Positions 34,301 through 49,000 are shown, counted from the stretch's first letter. The stretch is 64,000 nucleotides of DNA from Euglena gracilis (GCA_039621445.1 CP154957.1:38658654-38722653); one strand, 5' to 3'. A program made the numbers and translations. The notes: a model not told the origin generated them from the letters alone.

Positions 34301-36975
34301 GGGGGGAATGTGATTAATTTTGCAGCTGTACAAAATGCACAATCTGTGGTTCATTCAACAACAACACCACAACAACAACAAAAAAAGAATTCCAACTCAC
34401 AACCACACCTCCACTGATTCAAATTCTCCACTGGTGTCAACATGTATGTTCCAACAAACCCTACACCCACTTTCTGCAGAAAAAAGAGCAATGAGGTGAC
34501 AAGATATCAAAATATATAATAAATGTTGGTTTTGTAAGTGAGATGGCACAGGGGCCAGGATATTAAATGAGAGGGGGGAGGGGGGTGGTTCCGGACCCCT
34601 CGGGGGGGGGGTCAGGGGGGAGGGGGGGTCTGGGGTCTGGACCTCCCCTCTCCTTGTGCAAAAAAAAATTCCGGCACAAAGCGCCGAAAAACGTGTTTTT
34701 TTTTCGAATACATGTTTAAAAAAAATCGGTCAAAACATTACCAAAATTTTCACCTTTTACGGTTTGAAACGCCAGATTTGTTTGGGTTTCTATGGGTTTC
34801 CCAGAACCCCCCAGTCCAAAGGGAGGAGGGGGGGGGTCTGGCCTCCCTCCTCCTTTGGGGGGATTTGGTCTTACCCCCCCTGCAAATCCACTGTTCGCTT
34901 AATACCTAGTGGTTGACCTCCCCTCCCTTGAAGAAAAAAAAAACTGGTGGGAAACGCAAGAAAATCTTGAGGGGATTTGAAAACCGCCCAAAATTACGTT
35001 TTCAGGTGATCCTTTTTCACCACATTGACAAAAACAGATGATAAAAACACATGACAAGAAAAAGCTGCTGGGGGTGTCAGACCCCCACCAATCAGGCCAT
35101 TGCTCAAGGACCCGGGGGGTCCACTGGCTAGCCATTTTGATGGAGACTGGGAAAAAATGGACCCCCCCCCCAGGGGGGTCCGGGGGGTCCCCCTACTGGG
35201 AAAAACTTTCCTCTGGCGCTTCACGCCAAGGCGGAAATGAGGTTTTCAATGCATTTTTTGGCTGATTTTGCTCCAAAAAAAATATCCAAAAATGGACACT
35301 TTGGACCATTTTGGGGGTCCGAAAAAAAAATCTGGCGCTTCGCGCAGATTACTGGAAAAATTTTTTACTAGCATCCCCACTCGCCAAATTTGGACTAGCT
35401 GCAGTCCAAATTGCACCCCCCCCCCTGGGGGTACTGCGAACCCTAAAGCAAAGGCCTGCCACCAATGCAGTTCATGGGATTCCTGTTCAGCCCCCCCCTC
35501 CCGACCATACTTTTTTTACCGACTGGGGGGGAGGGGTCACTTCCACTCCTCGAACAACCAATCGGTCTGCACTTTGGAATCCAAAAGAAATTTGACCACA
35601 AACGTGAAAAAGCCAAAAAAAATTCTGGTGCCTTCAGCTCCGGGTCGTTTTAGTGGTCTTTTGCCGACCCCCCCCCAGGGGAGGGGGTCTGGGCACAAAA
35701 AACCAGTCAATGACTCTGAAAAATCCAACCACCCTGGGGGGGGGGGGGGGTCGGCCAGTGACTTGCATGCCCTTCAACGCTCCCAAAAGGTTGAAAATGC
35801 CTGACCTCTGCCTGCCCATAACAACGATCTTCTTTCCCAGGGATCAACCTGAAAAAAAAGTGTATGCCTGAGGGCAGGACTGAGAGTGTGTGGCTGGGCC
35901 ACCCTCCCTCCCCCAGCGGAAGACACCCCAGCCTGTCCCCGCTCACTTAACAATAGCCTGTTGGCCACATATCAACCATTATTACATCAAAAAAAGCATG
36001 CGAAATGATCTGTTGTGCATTTCAAATAATTTATACCTCTTGACTGGCGACAGCTTGCAATGTTTCCACGGTGACATTCTTCACAGAGGTGTTGAGGTCT
36101 CCACTGCGTCCAATCAAGAGGGTGATGATGTTCTCCATCCCCAATCTGAAATCATTTTCTGAAATCAACTCCGCATATGCAGCTGGAGAGGTGAGAACGG
36201 GCGGAACACAAAAGAGCAAACAGAACAACAACAAAATATAGCGTCATTATTTCATAAACCGAAAACTGTGAAGAAAATATGGTCAAAATAAATTGCTTTT
36301 GGGTTGGGTGGCTCCCTTGAGAAAAAGCATCGGCTGGAATTGGGCTTTTCTATCAGGTTTCGGATGCCATCCGACAGCTTGCTGGACCATACAATTTTTT
36401 ACCGACCCCGGGGGGGGGGAGGGGGGGTCACTCCACTTTTTGAAAAACCAGTCAGTCACTTTTTTTTGGGAAGCCAGTCAGTCACTACCCCCCCCCCGCG
36501 GGGGGGGGGGTCGGCCACTCAGAAAAATGGCCACTTTCCAGTCACTTTAGGCCATTTTAGGCCAAAAAAATTTTCCCGGGTCCGGGCCCAAAACCAGTCA
36601 GTCACTCTGAAAAAACCAGTCAGTCACCCGGGTGCTTAAAAAATTGTCTGTGCTGGATCTCCCCATGTTGGTTGGTCGAAAAACAAATAATTTATTCCAT
36701 TGCAAAAAGGAAAATTTAGCTTGACAATTCTAAACCCATATTTTACCTCCTCCATGTATTAGGACTCACAAAGAAATTACAAATGTGAATTGCCACCCAA
36801 TGTGGGCATGTGCTTGCAGGGCGTTAATGCATGTGCATGCAGGCAATTGCAGTAAAGACATTATTTGTGCACCCCGAACTTTGTGGGTGGGAATTCCACC
36901 CAGCCCCAAAGCCTCTACCAAACTGTGTGCACACAGACATGGCACCACTGCACACCACCCGTAAAATTGGGGTAT

Positions 36976-37027
<52 letters not shown>

Positions 37028-40000
37028 TACTCCCCTTACTGTATGAACGCATGCATACACAGAGCTGATGGATGGTAGACACACAGGTCAACCAAAATAA
37101 ATCCCTGAAAAGCAAGCACTTGGCTTTCCTTAACTTCTGCCACCCTGAGTATCAATACGTTTGGCAATTGGGCTTGTTCAGCTTCTGGTTGGTGACCCAT
37201 CCACAGAGAATCTGAAGCACACCTATTGCACTCCGGAGGGCAGCACATGACATGGTGTACACAATCGGCACTGGGTCACTGAGACCAATCATCAAGACAT
37301 CTTCAGGGTTTGCTCCAGAGCATGCAACAATTTTGGATGGAGAAATACTTCGGTGCAGGGATTAAGGGAATGAACCCCTAAACAATGTACCCTGGCTGGG
37401 CATGGCAACACAGAAACTCATCAACTTCCCTCTGGAAACAGTGTAGTTCGACAAAAATAATTGCTACAACAAAATTGAGGCAGTGTGAACGTCAAAAAAA
37501 AGTCCGAAGGAAAACAAAAAACGTACAACGTGTGCATTTTGGTGGCTTTTTGATCTTTTTTAAAAATTTCTCAAACCCCATCCCTCAACTTCAGATGTGC
37601 GAATATTAACTGGGAGCAACATCGACCCGAACACGAACAAAAACAGACATAACGAGACTATGAAGCCCACACATCTCTGCCTCTGCCTGTAAACCCTGGA
37701 CACGGCAGCAATGCATGAATGACTTCTTGGACCCAAAAGAATTCTTCCCACTGTTGCTGAGGGCCTCCAGCGCGTTGAACGTCCCCAATTCCAGCTGTTG
37801 CCGCAGCCGGTCAAGGGCGTTCTCACGCAACTTCCACTTCTTGGAAAATAAGCACTGAATGCCGGGGCCGAATACCTGTCGATAAGCGAAAGAAAAACCA
37901 CAAATGACCTTAACCTTTACAAGACTTTAACTGCTCCCACATCCCCAGAACAGAAAATCCAAATGCAATTTGAATGAAAATAGCGGGTCGTCATGCCGAA
38001 ATCACACCACTTCATGTTCATGTTCCTTTGCATCTCCTTTTGCATCTGAAACTTGACTGCCACATTGCATAGCAAAAGACAGCAGACAAGACAATGTCTT
38101 TTGATTTCCCTCTGGTTTTGCTCCAAATCCTTTCTTGAAGTTGTAAACAGCCAATGGAAAAATGACATGCAAAGCTAACTTGAGCCCACAGAGATGCAAC
38201 CTGGTGCCAATTCACCTTCTAACTTGAATGCCACCTGGGACGTTTCTGCCAATTTTGCACACAATATGGAGCGATTCATTATCCACAGGCCATACAATTG
38301 CTTACCGACCCCCGGGGGGGAGGGGGGGTCACTCCACTTTTTAAAAACCAGTCAGTCACTCATTTTCAAAAAACCAGCCAGTCACTAACCCCCGGGGGGG
38401 TCGGCCACTCAGAAAAACGGCCACTTTCCAGTCACTTTAGGCCATTTTAGGCCCAAAAAAATTTTCCGGCGCCTTCGGCGCCGGGGTCACTCAAGCCACT
38501 TTTGCCCACTCCTGGCCGACCCCCCCCCCCCGGGGGGGGAGGGGGGGGTCCGGGCCAAAAACCCGTCAGCCACTTTAAAAAAACCAGTCCCCCCCCCCGG
38601 GGGGGGGGGGGGGGGTTGGTCAGTGCTTAAGCAACTGTCTGCCACAGGCACAGATTAGTGAGGACAAAACAGGAAAGCATACGTCCACCAGAGGCTGCAT
38701 TTTCCGTTGCTCTTCGGGCTCGAATGCCTCCAAAAGCACAAGGTCCTCTGAGCAACAAAGGGGCAAAGATCCACAGAACCCCGCAGACTTGGAGTTTCAG
38801 GAATCCATATGCTTTACCACTACTTTCTGTGGGTTAGCCAATTAGCCTAGTGGAAAGAATGCAAAAAAAAATGCAGACAGTGATTTTTGGGGGGTGGACC
38901 TCAAAACGAAGAAGTGCAGCCAAAAAAGCATATTTGAAAGACCTCAAGCATTCTTCCACATGCCTCGGACCCAAATTTCCGTTTTTCATGTGATATGAGT
39001 CACACAAAAAAAAGTTCTTCTAACTGGGATCCTGGAACTTTTGGAATCTCTTGCTGGAGCTAGTTAAAACTTACTAAAATGAGCTAAATATGTCCACTGG
39101 TTTCGATTTTCAACAATGTCAAATTGATCCAACCATAAGACGGGGGGGGGGGGCAACAAAAACAACCGGACTTTTGAAAATGCGATGTGCACTATGGGAC
39201 ATTCCAGAACGCCCAAAATGGTGCAAGAGAAACCTTGCTCCTGTGTTTTCACATCTGCATCTGCCAAAGCCTCGATATCACATAATTCCACCTCGATTTC
39301 GGTCTTCAAGAACTGCAAGGAGAACAAAAAAACAACAACAAACAATTCACTAATTTGGCACATCAAACTCTGTTTGGTTGACTTAATTCTCATTATCATT
39401 CATTATATTATCCTTCATTTCCCGAGTTGGATAAAAATGTAGTGATAAAAATTGCAGTGTGAACAGAGGAGTTTTCTTGGACCAGGGAATTTGTTGGACA
39501 TCAGGGAAGGATTTCAAATCTCTCGAACACGGGACTAGTTCTACGTTTGTCCTTGGATCCGGAAGGTCAAATTCAAAAAAAAAGATCAAACAAAAAGATT
39601 TCAGAGTGAGGAGGGAAAAATAAAAGGCAGCTCCCCACTTAATGGCCCCCCCAGGGGGGGGGGGCCATTAAGTGGGGAGTGGGGGTCAAGATAATTTTTT
39701 GCGTTAATGATGGAATAGGGTTAGGTGCGCGAGTTAGGCTTAGGGTTAGGCCTAACTTATAGACGGGTGTTAGGTGTACAAGTTAGGCCTAACCCTAAGC
39801 CTAAGTCGCGCACCTAACCCTACTCCATCATTAACGCAACAAACCCCCCCCCTACTCCCCACTTAATGGCCCCCCCTGGGGGGGGGGGCCATTAAGTGGG
39901 GAGCTGCCAAATAAAACTACTATTTTAGAATTACAATTTGATTGTTGTGCATTTTATTTTTGGGTTCCTTATTAGCATTAAACTTCATATTACTTGGAAG

Positions 40001-43000
40001 CCCTATTTCATTTTCAAAAAAATATTTTTTTTGCAATAACTTAGGCAGAGCTCATAAAAGACTTGTGCAATCACGCCATCTAAAACGTTTCCGAGTTTAT
40101 GGATGCAATTAGGCTTGTTTTTGGGGGCTCGTTTTTGGGGTGCAAAACACACGTCTCAAAACTTGCGAAAAAAACAGCCCACAACCATCGAATTCAAAGG
40201 TTCCAATTCAAATTGCAAAAACCGCATTGAACAATTCAAAAAAAACCTGTCAATCCACAGGCCTTGTGGTCCTATGCATTCTGCCACCTGGGAGCTGATT
40301 GACAAGTTCACAGTTCCGAAGAGGATCCGACCAGTGATTACCACTACCAGAACGGTCATTTGTTGGGACTGAAATGACGGGTTCAGGGGGTGTCCAGAAT
40401 TCCACCGACCTGTTGGCACCCATTGGAAGGTTCCAGAAGGTTGGGGAACACTGGGTGCAAAGGCAAATAAATGAAAAATGCGGTGAATACCCAAAACACA
40501 TTCTGGAAAAGGGGCTGAACAGAGGCACTTTTGAAGAACCCAGAAGCTAAAATCCTCAGCCATTGGAATGACCAAGTTGGTCTGTTTCCACACACTGGAA
40601 TACGTACTCTGTTCCTTGGCTGGAAAAGACATGAAAATGCGGTGCGCGACAAAAGAAGTTGTTGGTGAGGATAAATGAATTGAACCACTTGCGCAATTGC
40701 TCAAACAAAAGCTAAAAAATTAATTCTGCGTGCGCAGGCTAAGACTTCCCTAATGTATAGGCTATTCAATTTGGGGGCCTGGAAATCCAATCACATCGAT
40801 AATCCTCGGACTCGTCGCGCGTCAAGCACCCAGGGATCACTACTCTGTGACATGCCATTTTTTCCAACTTTTCACAACGTGTATGCAGAGTCCACCCTCT
40901 GGACGCCTCAGCAGGCACCCCTTCACGGACATATCCAATTATTGTGCAACAGATTCAAAATAAAATTTTAAAATGGATGAAAGTTCCCATTCCTTATTTC
41001 CATGGTCCTGTTTTGTTTTCAATTGTTGCTCACCATGTTTGCCTGAACGCTTGTCCCCGCTGTAGTCTCCCGCAGCAGATCGTGCCAACAGATGGTCACA
41101 TGTGGCTTGATTTCCCAGGGAAATCGGGGGGGACGTTACACAATCTCAAACACGCATTTTTGGGGATAGAAAACCGGACACTTGTGTAAATGTTTCGTAA
41201 ATGTTTCTACTGCTTCAATATCTGATAAAAATGGCGATGCAGCCCCTTATTTTTGATGGGAAAAGCAAAGCACAATCTTCCCTCCATATGAAAAAAAAAT
41301 CACTCGCACTGAACACATAGTTGGCTTCTTCCTTTCTGCAAAAACAAAAGCACCGTAATGACCAAAAAAAAACGGGTCTGGCCTCCAAAAAAAATGTCAG
41401 TTTTTGCGAAAAATACAAAAATAACACCAAAAACGGTGGTTTGGGGTGTTACTTTATATTGAAGCGATAATTCGCCTCTCAGAAATACATGCATATGTCC
41501 AGGCAATTACCACGTTTTCCTCACAGGTTCCTCTCAAATTCTGTTTCACATCTTCCCTCCAGCCGTGAAACAGGAGTGATATTTTGAAATCTCACAGCCT
41601 GGCAAAAAAAAAATGGCCATTGCAACCCTTTTCTTTGAGTTTCAAAAAAATTATTATAAAAATTAATTGAAATTATGGAAAAAAAAGGTAAAAAAAATCA
41701 TCAAAATTTCGATAAAATAATACGGGGGGACTTTGGGCAAAAAAAGTGCCACAGAGGTCAACTCACAAAAATCCTCCCATGTTATTTATTGTATGAATAA
41801 CATCTGCAAGAATTTGCAGAATAATCTAATAGTTTAATGCTTCAACCTGGAAAACACACTTCTTTTGCATCTGGCTTCAAAAACCTCAGCAGGTTGCTGC
41901 AGAGGGAATTGAAGGATCCTCTGGGGTCCAGCCGGCCAACTGGAAAAAAAATTGCTGGCTGGACCCCCAGGGTGGGGGTCAGGGGGGGGGTGGTCCGACT
42001 GGATGCCGGGCTGGACCCGCTGGCCACCCAAAAACAGCCAGCCCCCCCCCCAAATCCAGCTGCGTTGGACTTTCTTCGCCAGAATTTTGAAAAAAGCCCA
42101 AAAAGTACCAAAATTCAAAAAAATTTAGTCAAGCCCGGCTTTGCCGGGCTCCGAAAACTTCATTTCTGCTCGACCTGGGGGGGTCGGGCAGGGCAGAACG
42201 GGAACGCCTGGTGGGGGGGGTCGACCCCCCTCCTGGGAGGTGGTGGGGGGGTCGACCCCCCCCCCACACCCACCACAGCATTTTCACCAACTTTGGGAAA
42301 ACGGGGATGTTGGCTGGGGAAAATCTGAAATTTTTTTTGAAAAATGAACCAAAAACACATGATTTTTTGAGGGAAAACCACACTTTTTCACAAAAAAAAT
42401 CAAAAATTTTAGGGTTAAAACTGGTGGTTTTTAGGAGGGGGGTGAAAAATCGCAGATCAAAAAAATTGGACCAAATTTTGGCACAATCAAATTTTACTGA
42501 GATTTTCTTAGGCGGCCTAACACTTAGCTTTGAAAGTGACTGCAAAATTGCGCCGACGTGTAAATCCAAAAAAAATTCTGTTTTGGAACATCGTGGCCTG
42601 AGACTCAGGACAGTCTGAAAATAGTGTCTCTCTGCACCTCAGGGGACGAAAGCAACGACTTGGAACTCCACGTTCTACGGGCACAGCGCTCCCGGGGCCC
42701 AGTGTGCATGAACACAAAGCGCCGGGCAATGAAACAAGCGGACTCCATTGTGCATTTGCGCTTTGGCACAAATTTTTTTATTACAAAAAATAAAACCATT
42801 TGCGCTTTGGCGCAATTTTTTTTACTTTTTTGTGATTCAACATGTGGGTGACCATTACCGCACTTGCACAATGATAACAACTTTTGTGTCAACGTGTGTT
42901 TCCATTTGCGCCAAAGCGCAATGGGTAGGCTCATGAAGAATGGAAATTTAAGGGTTATATTGTGCCAAAGCGCAATAAAAATACAATTTTTAAAATTGCA

Positions 43001-46000
43001 AAAGGAACATGGCTTGTGCCGAAGCGCAAATATAACCGTTTAAAACTTATCTCACAACGGAGGGAGACATGCTGACACATCTTTTTTCGGTAATTTGCAA
43101 CCCACCAGACAGCCACATCACACCGGGCAGATGGAGGGCATTGTTCAGCCGAAACAGGTCTTTCTGTCGGTACAGTGGGAGCCACCCAGATGGGGGGGGG
43201 TTGGGGGGATTGAGGGCAAGCCCAGGGCAGGGACCTGTGCCAACGTCGCCCCACACTGCCGGGCACAGAAGGCAATGGTTATGGACATTGCGCTTAAGCG
43301 CAATTTTTTTAACTTGCGCTTAAGTGCAATGTAAAAAAATTGCGCTTAAGCGCAAGTTAAAACAGAAGCCCCTGAGCTTATGGGAGTCCCTCTGATGTGT
43401 TCCGGTGTGTTGGGGGCCCTCTCTGAACGGCCAGTGTGTGGACTTGGTGAGGAAATACATTGCGCCGAAGCGCAAAACATCATACAAAAAATGAGAAGTG
43501 CAAACAGGCGGCTGACGTGTAATCTGGAGGCATGTCCTTTGCGCTTCGGCGCAATGTATTTCCTCACCAAGCCCGCACACTGGCCGTGACGAGAGGGGCC
43601 CCCAACACACCGGAACACATCAGAGGGACTCCCATAAGCTCAGGGGCTTCTGTTTTAACTTGCGCTTAAGCGCAAATTTTTTACATTGCGCTTAAGCGCA
43701 AATTAATAATTTGCGCTTAAGTGCAATGTCCTTTTAAATGGCAGATTCATTTGAATGTGTTCGTGCTGTGTGAGAAGGTGGGCGATAGAGGAGAGTGATG
43801 AGGGGTGTTTGAGCACTGCTGTGCCTGAAGCTCAGTTGGTGCTTTTGAACTATTCAGGCACTGGGGAGGGAGTGGCTGTTACAATATGACGAATCGTGGG
43901 CGGCAGGCTGTAGAGCCTCACTCACCTTGCACTCAGTGCACAAAGTGGGTGTTTTTGGGATGTTCTCCATGGAGGTCTTTTGACTGAAATGCAAGGGTTT
44001 TGTGCCCGAAACGGGGCGCCGGGGAGTGGAAAAACGCTCATTCTTGGCTCAAGAAACACCTTTTCCGGGTCCGGGAGGCCAAAAAACATCGTTTCGGGCA
44101 AAAAAAATTTCGATTTTTTTTCGACTTCTTTTTTGGCCGAAAACGGCTAAGTCGAACAGTGGAAAAACTTCACAAAATGGCCGAAATTGGTCGAAAAAAC
44201 GGCCGTATCTCGGGCTAGGCGGGGAGTTGCGGGGAAACCAAAATCCCAGTAGATAGAGCATTCCAAGGGCTTCAATTTAGGTCTCCGGACATTTCCTTTG
44301 ATTTGGCTTCATTTTGGAGATATTTTGAAAATTGACATTTTTTTTGGCCGAAATGGCAGAGTCCAAAGGGGGGGCTTATCCAGGGGGGGGGCCGATCCTA
44401 CCCGGTTTGGACCCCTTCGCGCGTGAATAACTCGGGTCTGGAGGGGAGTTGGGGGTCAAACCCAGGTGAATCGGAAACTAGGAATCCAGTCGCTCGCGAC
44501 TAAAAAAATTTTTCGTTTTTTTCCCCAGGGAAATTGTAGGGTCACTTTGGGCCGAAAAAAAAAACGGTAGACAACTTTTTAACTAAGGGCATATCTCCAG
44601 ACTGGCGGGGAGTTGCGGGTAACCTAAGGGCTCTGGAGAAACCAGAGATCGTCCCCTAAGGGGCCAAATTAGACCCAGCCTGTGTGGCACCATCCGGGGA
44701 ACACAGTCAAGGCTTCAAAAACGAGTGACTCCCAACGGGGGTTTTGGCACTTATTTGGGAAAATTCGCATGTCCTGGCGGTTGGTTGAACCTTTTTCAAA
44801 ATGGTGTACAGGCAGAAAAAAACCAAAATTGGGCATGTTCCCCGGGTCCCAACATCGACAAATGATGCACACGCCACTGTGGAGGGTCTCCGCGGAACCA
44901 GAGGGTCAAAAGGGTGGGTTTCTCCGCTGGGTTTCAAAAAGATCGGAAATTTGCGCCAAAGCGCAAGCTGAAGATCAAAACCTCAAATGCGAGTTTGGAC
45001 GCCCAAGATTTTTTCTCTTTGAATTTCTTTGATCTTCAATGGCGTTTTTTCGCTTCAAAAACCTCTCAAAATCAAAATTTTGAGAAAATGTTAAGATTCT
45101 GGAAGGTGTAAAAAAATGGGGCTTTGGGGGGTTTTTTGGGGGACCTCCTGTATGGGTCCCAAACTGCGTCCGAAATACACCCGGCGCCCAAGCCGGTGGG
45201 GAAAAAAAATTGGGTCCAAAAACTGGTGCCACCAGAACAACGGGAAGAGGTGGTGGGAGGGTCGACCCCCCAGGCAAGAAAAAGTCGCAATTGGGGCACA
45301 TTGAGCATACGTTGATCAGTATCATTAGTGCGTTTCAAGCACCCCAAACGTGTGCAATATTTGGGAATGTGGACTTGCCTTGCACAGGCGCTATCTACAA
45401 CGTTTCCGAATATATGGCCATTCTGGGGTCGTTGTCAGCACCCACCACCCTGGCCGACTCCCGTTCTGCCCTGGGGTCGGGGTCCACAACCTGGCTGGGA
45501 GCTGTTGGTTGGAAAAAGGTGCTGGTCTCCTGGGGGTGGTGGGGTCCGGCATAAGAAATTCCCTGTCTCCAGAACACTACCTGCGATGGCAGATGCCAAA
45601 CAAGAAATGCAGCAGATAAGACCACGTTCTTATTTTACAGGGCTCCGTCAAACCTGGGGAGATCAAAACTCTGCGCCACGTTTCAGAGGGTCAAAAACAT
45701 TAAATGTCGGCCTTTCCCCTGAATTTCACCCATGCGAAATGTTGAAAACCCACACACGGAGGGCTGGCGTGCAACCACTGGAACCAGCAGTTCAAATACC
45801 TGTACCAAAAACCCAAAAATAAACCTCTCTCTCGTGTTCCTCTGCGGGATTGCGCAAAAGAACACGATAAAGCTCAGGGCGAGATCGGCTGCCGAAACAA
45901 ACAGACCAAAAGCAAACAGCTGCTTTGCTGGGCTGGCCCTAATTGTATTTTAGTGGACCCCCCCCCCCGGGGCACAGCCGAGCAGGGAGCTGCTGGCTAG

Positions 46001-49000
46001 GACAAAGGTGCTGGCTGGCTGGACCCCCCTTGGGGGTGGGGTCACCTCTGGCTTAAGAAAACCCTGGGGAGGTCGGTGGGCAAAAAAAGGGGAGGTAGCG
46101 ATTTCATCTTACAACGCCTTTGCTTAAAATTGCTAAGATGGGTTGGAGTGGAACCTGAAACCAATGAATGTTCCCAAGTTGAGATGAGGTTACTCCTTTC
46201 TTGCAGCAAAAAAAAATGAGAATCATGTCAACAATGCGAGAGACTTTATGAATCAAAAGGAACAAAATCAACTGAAAAGATTGTAAAACATCACAACCAT
46301 ATCACATCTAAACAAGGGGCACACTTTGAGAGTGGCAGGCTTGCAAGACCTTAGGTACTGCTCTGTCTTCTTTCCCAGACGTTTGTAAGCCTCCACCACA
46401 ATGAGTGCTGCCTGCTTGCGCACCTTGGGGTTTGTCCCGTTTAATGCATCGACAACGATCGCCATCACCCTCTGAGAGATGGGAATGCCACGATAAAAAA
46501 AAACATATTTGCGGCTGCCAGCCCCACCTTGTCCAAGCTGTCTTAAAAAAAAAAACCACTCAAAACCTTCAAGCGTGAGAACACGGCACACCTCAGGAGA
46601 CAACCCACCATCATCGGCAAATCCATATTGCCCAATGACCGTCAGCAACAGGTTCAGCCGGGCGATGACGTGCTTGAACGCCAGGGCGTTCTCGATGGGC
46701 TCCGTGAGGTACTCCGAGATGTGGGAGATGCCCACCAGTGGGAGGGCAGCCAGGTACATCAGGAAATCCACGGCGGCGCTGCAGATGCGTGAGTTCATGT
46801 CCCCGGTCCGCTGCAGCAGGACCCGGATGAGGGGGGCGATGTGTTCCCGCAGCACCTCTGGGTTGACGTCCGACGCAAAATCCCCTGCGGATGAGGAGCA
46901 GGCATCCCTGAGTTGGATGCTGTGCTGACCGGAAGTCCAGGAGGGGGGGGGGTCGTCGGACCCCCCCCCCCCCCCGTGGCACTGCACAACAAAAAAATCC
47001 TTTGGCACCAAAAGCGCCGAAAGAAAAATTTGGCCCAAAAAAAATCGGCACTCTTGAAAATATGGGAAAGGATGTTGGGGGTGGTCCCTCCCCCCGGTGT
47101 GCAGTATGGCTGTTTGTTTGGTGCCTCCTATCCCCTCTTCTGGCCTGGCACTGTGTTCCATCCAATCCTGGTGGGGTGATTCAACAAATCTTAATCAGCA
47201 ACACGGTGAGAACACAAAAGAAAAAAAACTCCGGTCGAAAATTGTCTTTAAATGGGTGGCTTAAAAGCATTTCCCCCCAGGAATATTACTTGGTCAGCCG
47301 AACTCCACCCCAGGGAGGGGGGAATATTATTTGGGGGGGATATAAATAATGTAACGTGAAAAACATATTTACTTTACCTGTACATATCTGCAAGATTTTA
47401 TTTGGTCCTTCCGAGGGGCCAAATAAAATATCCAGGGGGTATGTCAGCAACCGCGTCCGACATTCCGACTTTTTCCCTTTTTGATTTTGCTCGGAATCGC
47501 GCCGGATCCGGGCAAAAGTGGCCGGAACTGGGGAGATTTGATTTGATGTTTAATTTTGGGAATGGGGCAAGGCGTTGGATCGGCATGCTGAAAATTAGCC
47601 CGATTTAGGGAAAAGATTGGGCCAGTGGTTAGGTCCCATTTTCAGAGGATTTTTGAAAACACATTTTGCCCTCAAAAATATCTAAATTTGGCCTGAATTC
47701 TGACTAACTGGGTCGGAAATGACGCCGAACTTCTAGTTGACAATCCCCAACTTTCCCCCGGGGTCGGACGGGCACCACTGTACCCCCCCCCCCGGAGAGT
47801 TTCCTTGGCCCCCGGGTGCCAAGTAAAAACTGATCACCATCAAAATGCATGGTAGGTGCAATATTTGTCTATATGCAATTTGGTATTCTCATTTCTATTT
47901 CCAATCCAAGCATGGTAAAAATCATGTAAATTTGCATAAAAATATGGTTCCAAGACACTCATTCTTTCCTGAGGCAGTCAGTGAAAAAATGAGGGGGGGG
48001 GGGATATTATTTGGGCAGCCAAAATTCGGTGCCAGGGGGAGGGAATATTATTTGGGGGGGAAATGTTATTTGAGGAAGGGTTTAATTTGGAGTCAAAAAT
48101 GGCCAACAGGTTGCCTTTGGGTTTTCACCTCAAGTTTTTGCCCAAAAAATTCCATCTCAGTTGCATTTGGACTTTTGGGGAGTCATTTTGGTTCACTTCC
48201 CTGCTGGCCGGATCTGCCCACCCCCTGGGGGGGGGGGTCCAACCAGCACCTTGTTACCAGCCAATTCCTTTTTCCAGCCGGCCCACGGGACCCCCGGGGC
48301 CCGTGGGAATGATGTTTTCAGGTTGTTGTTTTTTTGTCACCAAGAGCCCCCATGCATCATTGTTTGCATAATTGTGCCTTTTTTGCCTTTGGTTGTGTTG
48401 CATTGATTCTTCCTGCTAGTTGCTGGAAATTTATCCACTTGTTCTTTCCTCGGATGACAACGTTTTCAATCTCATTTCACTTTTCTTCTCGGGGTTGATA
48501 TAAATTTCGGTGCTTCACACCAAGATTTCTGGTCCAGCCCCGTGGGGGCTCAGCCGGGACCCACCCCCCCCCCCCCCCCCCCCGGGTCACGAAACTTAAA
48601 AAAAATCAACTAAAAAAACGGTCAGTCACTCCAAAAAAAAACCATTCAATCACCCTGGTTGGGTCGGACGCACATGGTATGGTGTTGACAGCCCCCCCCC
48701 CCCCGCAGTCCAAGCAGTGTCCCCCCCCCCACCCACACCCTCCTTGTATCAAACCCTGGGGGGGAGACAATTGATCTGCAAAGCACATTCATCAATGGAT
48801 CTGGACCAGTTTCTTCCAGAAAAATGCCCACCCACTCCCCCACCCACGAGCAAGAGGAACAAACCAACAATGGTCTTCAAGAAATCCAAGCATTGCAAAT
48901 ACACTTGAAGCACAGAATCAAACAGAAGCAACGAGGCAACTTGAATGAAGACCTCCAGCATCTTCATCTGCACAGAGGTAAAAGGCAGAACTTTGAATTG

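Noticed and set aside
43283-43731. Rho-independent-type terminators or CRISPR repeats
   Set aside because: The dyads are part of one large palindrome in a eukaryotic intron, with no bacterial features.
46508-46560. Continuous TOG exon through 46472-46591 (the frame stays open)
   Set aside because: The translated insert is unlike TOG sequence and is bounded by good GT-AG sites. Removing it makes the HEAT repeat match TOG2.
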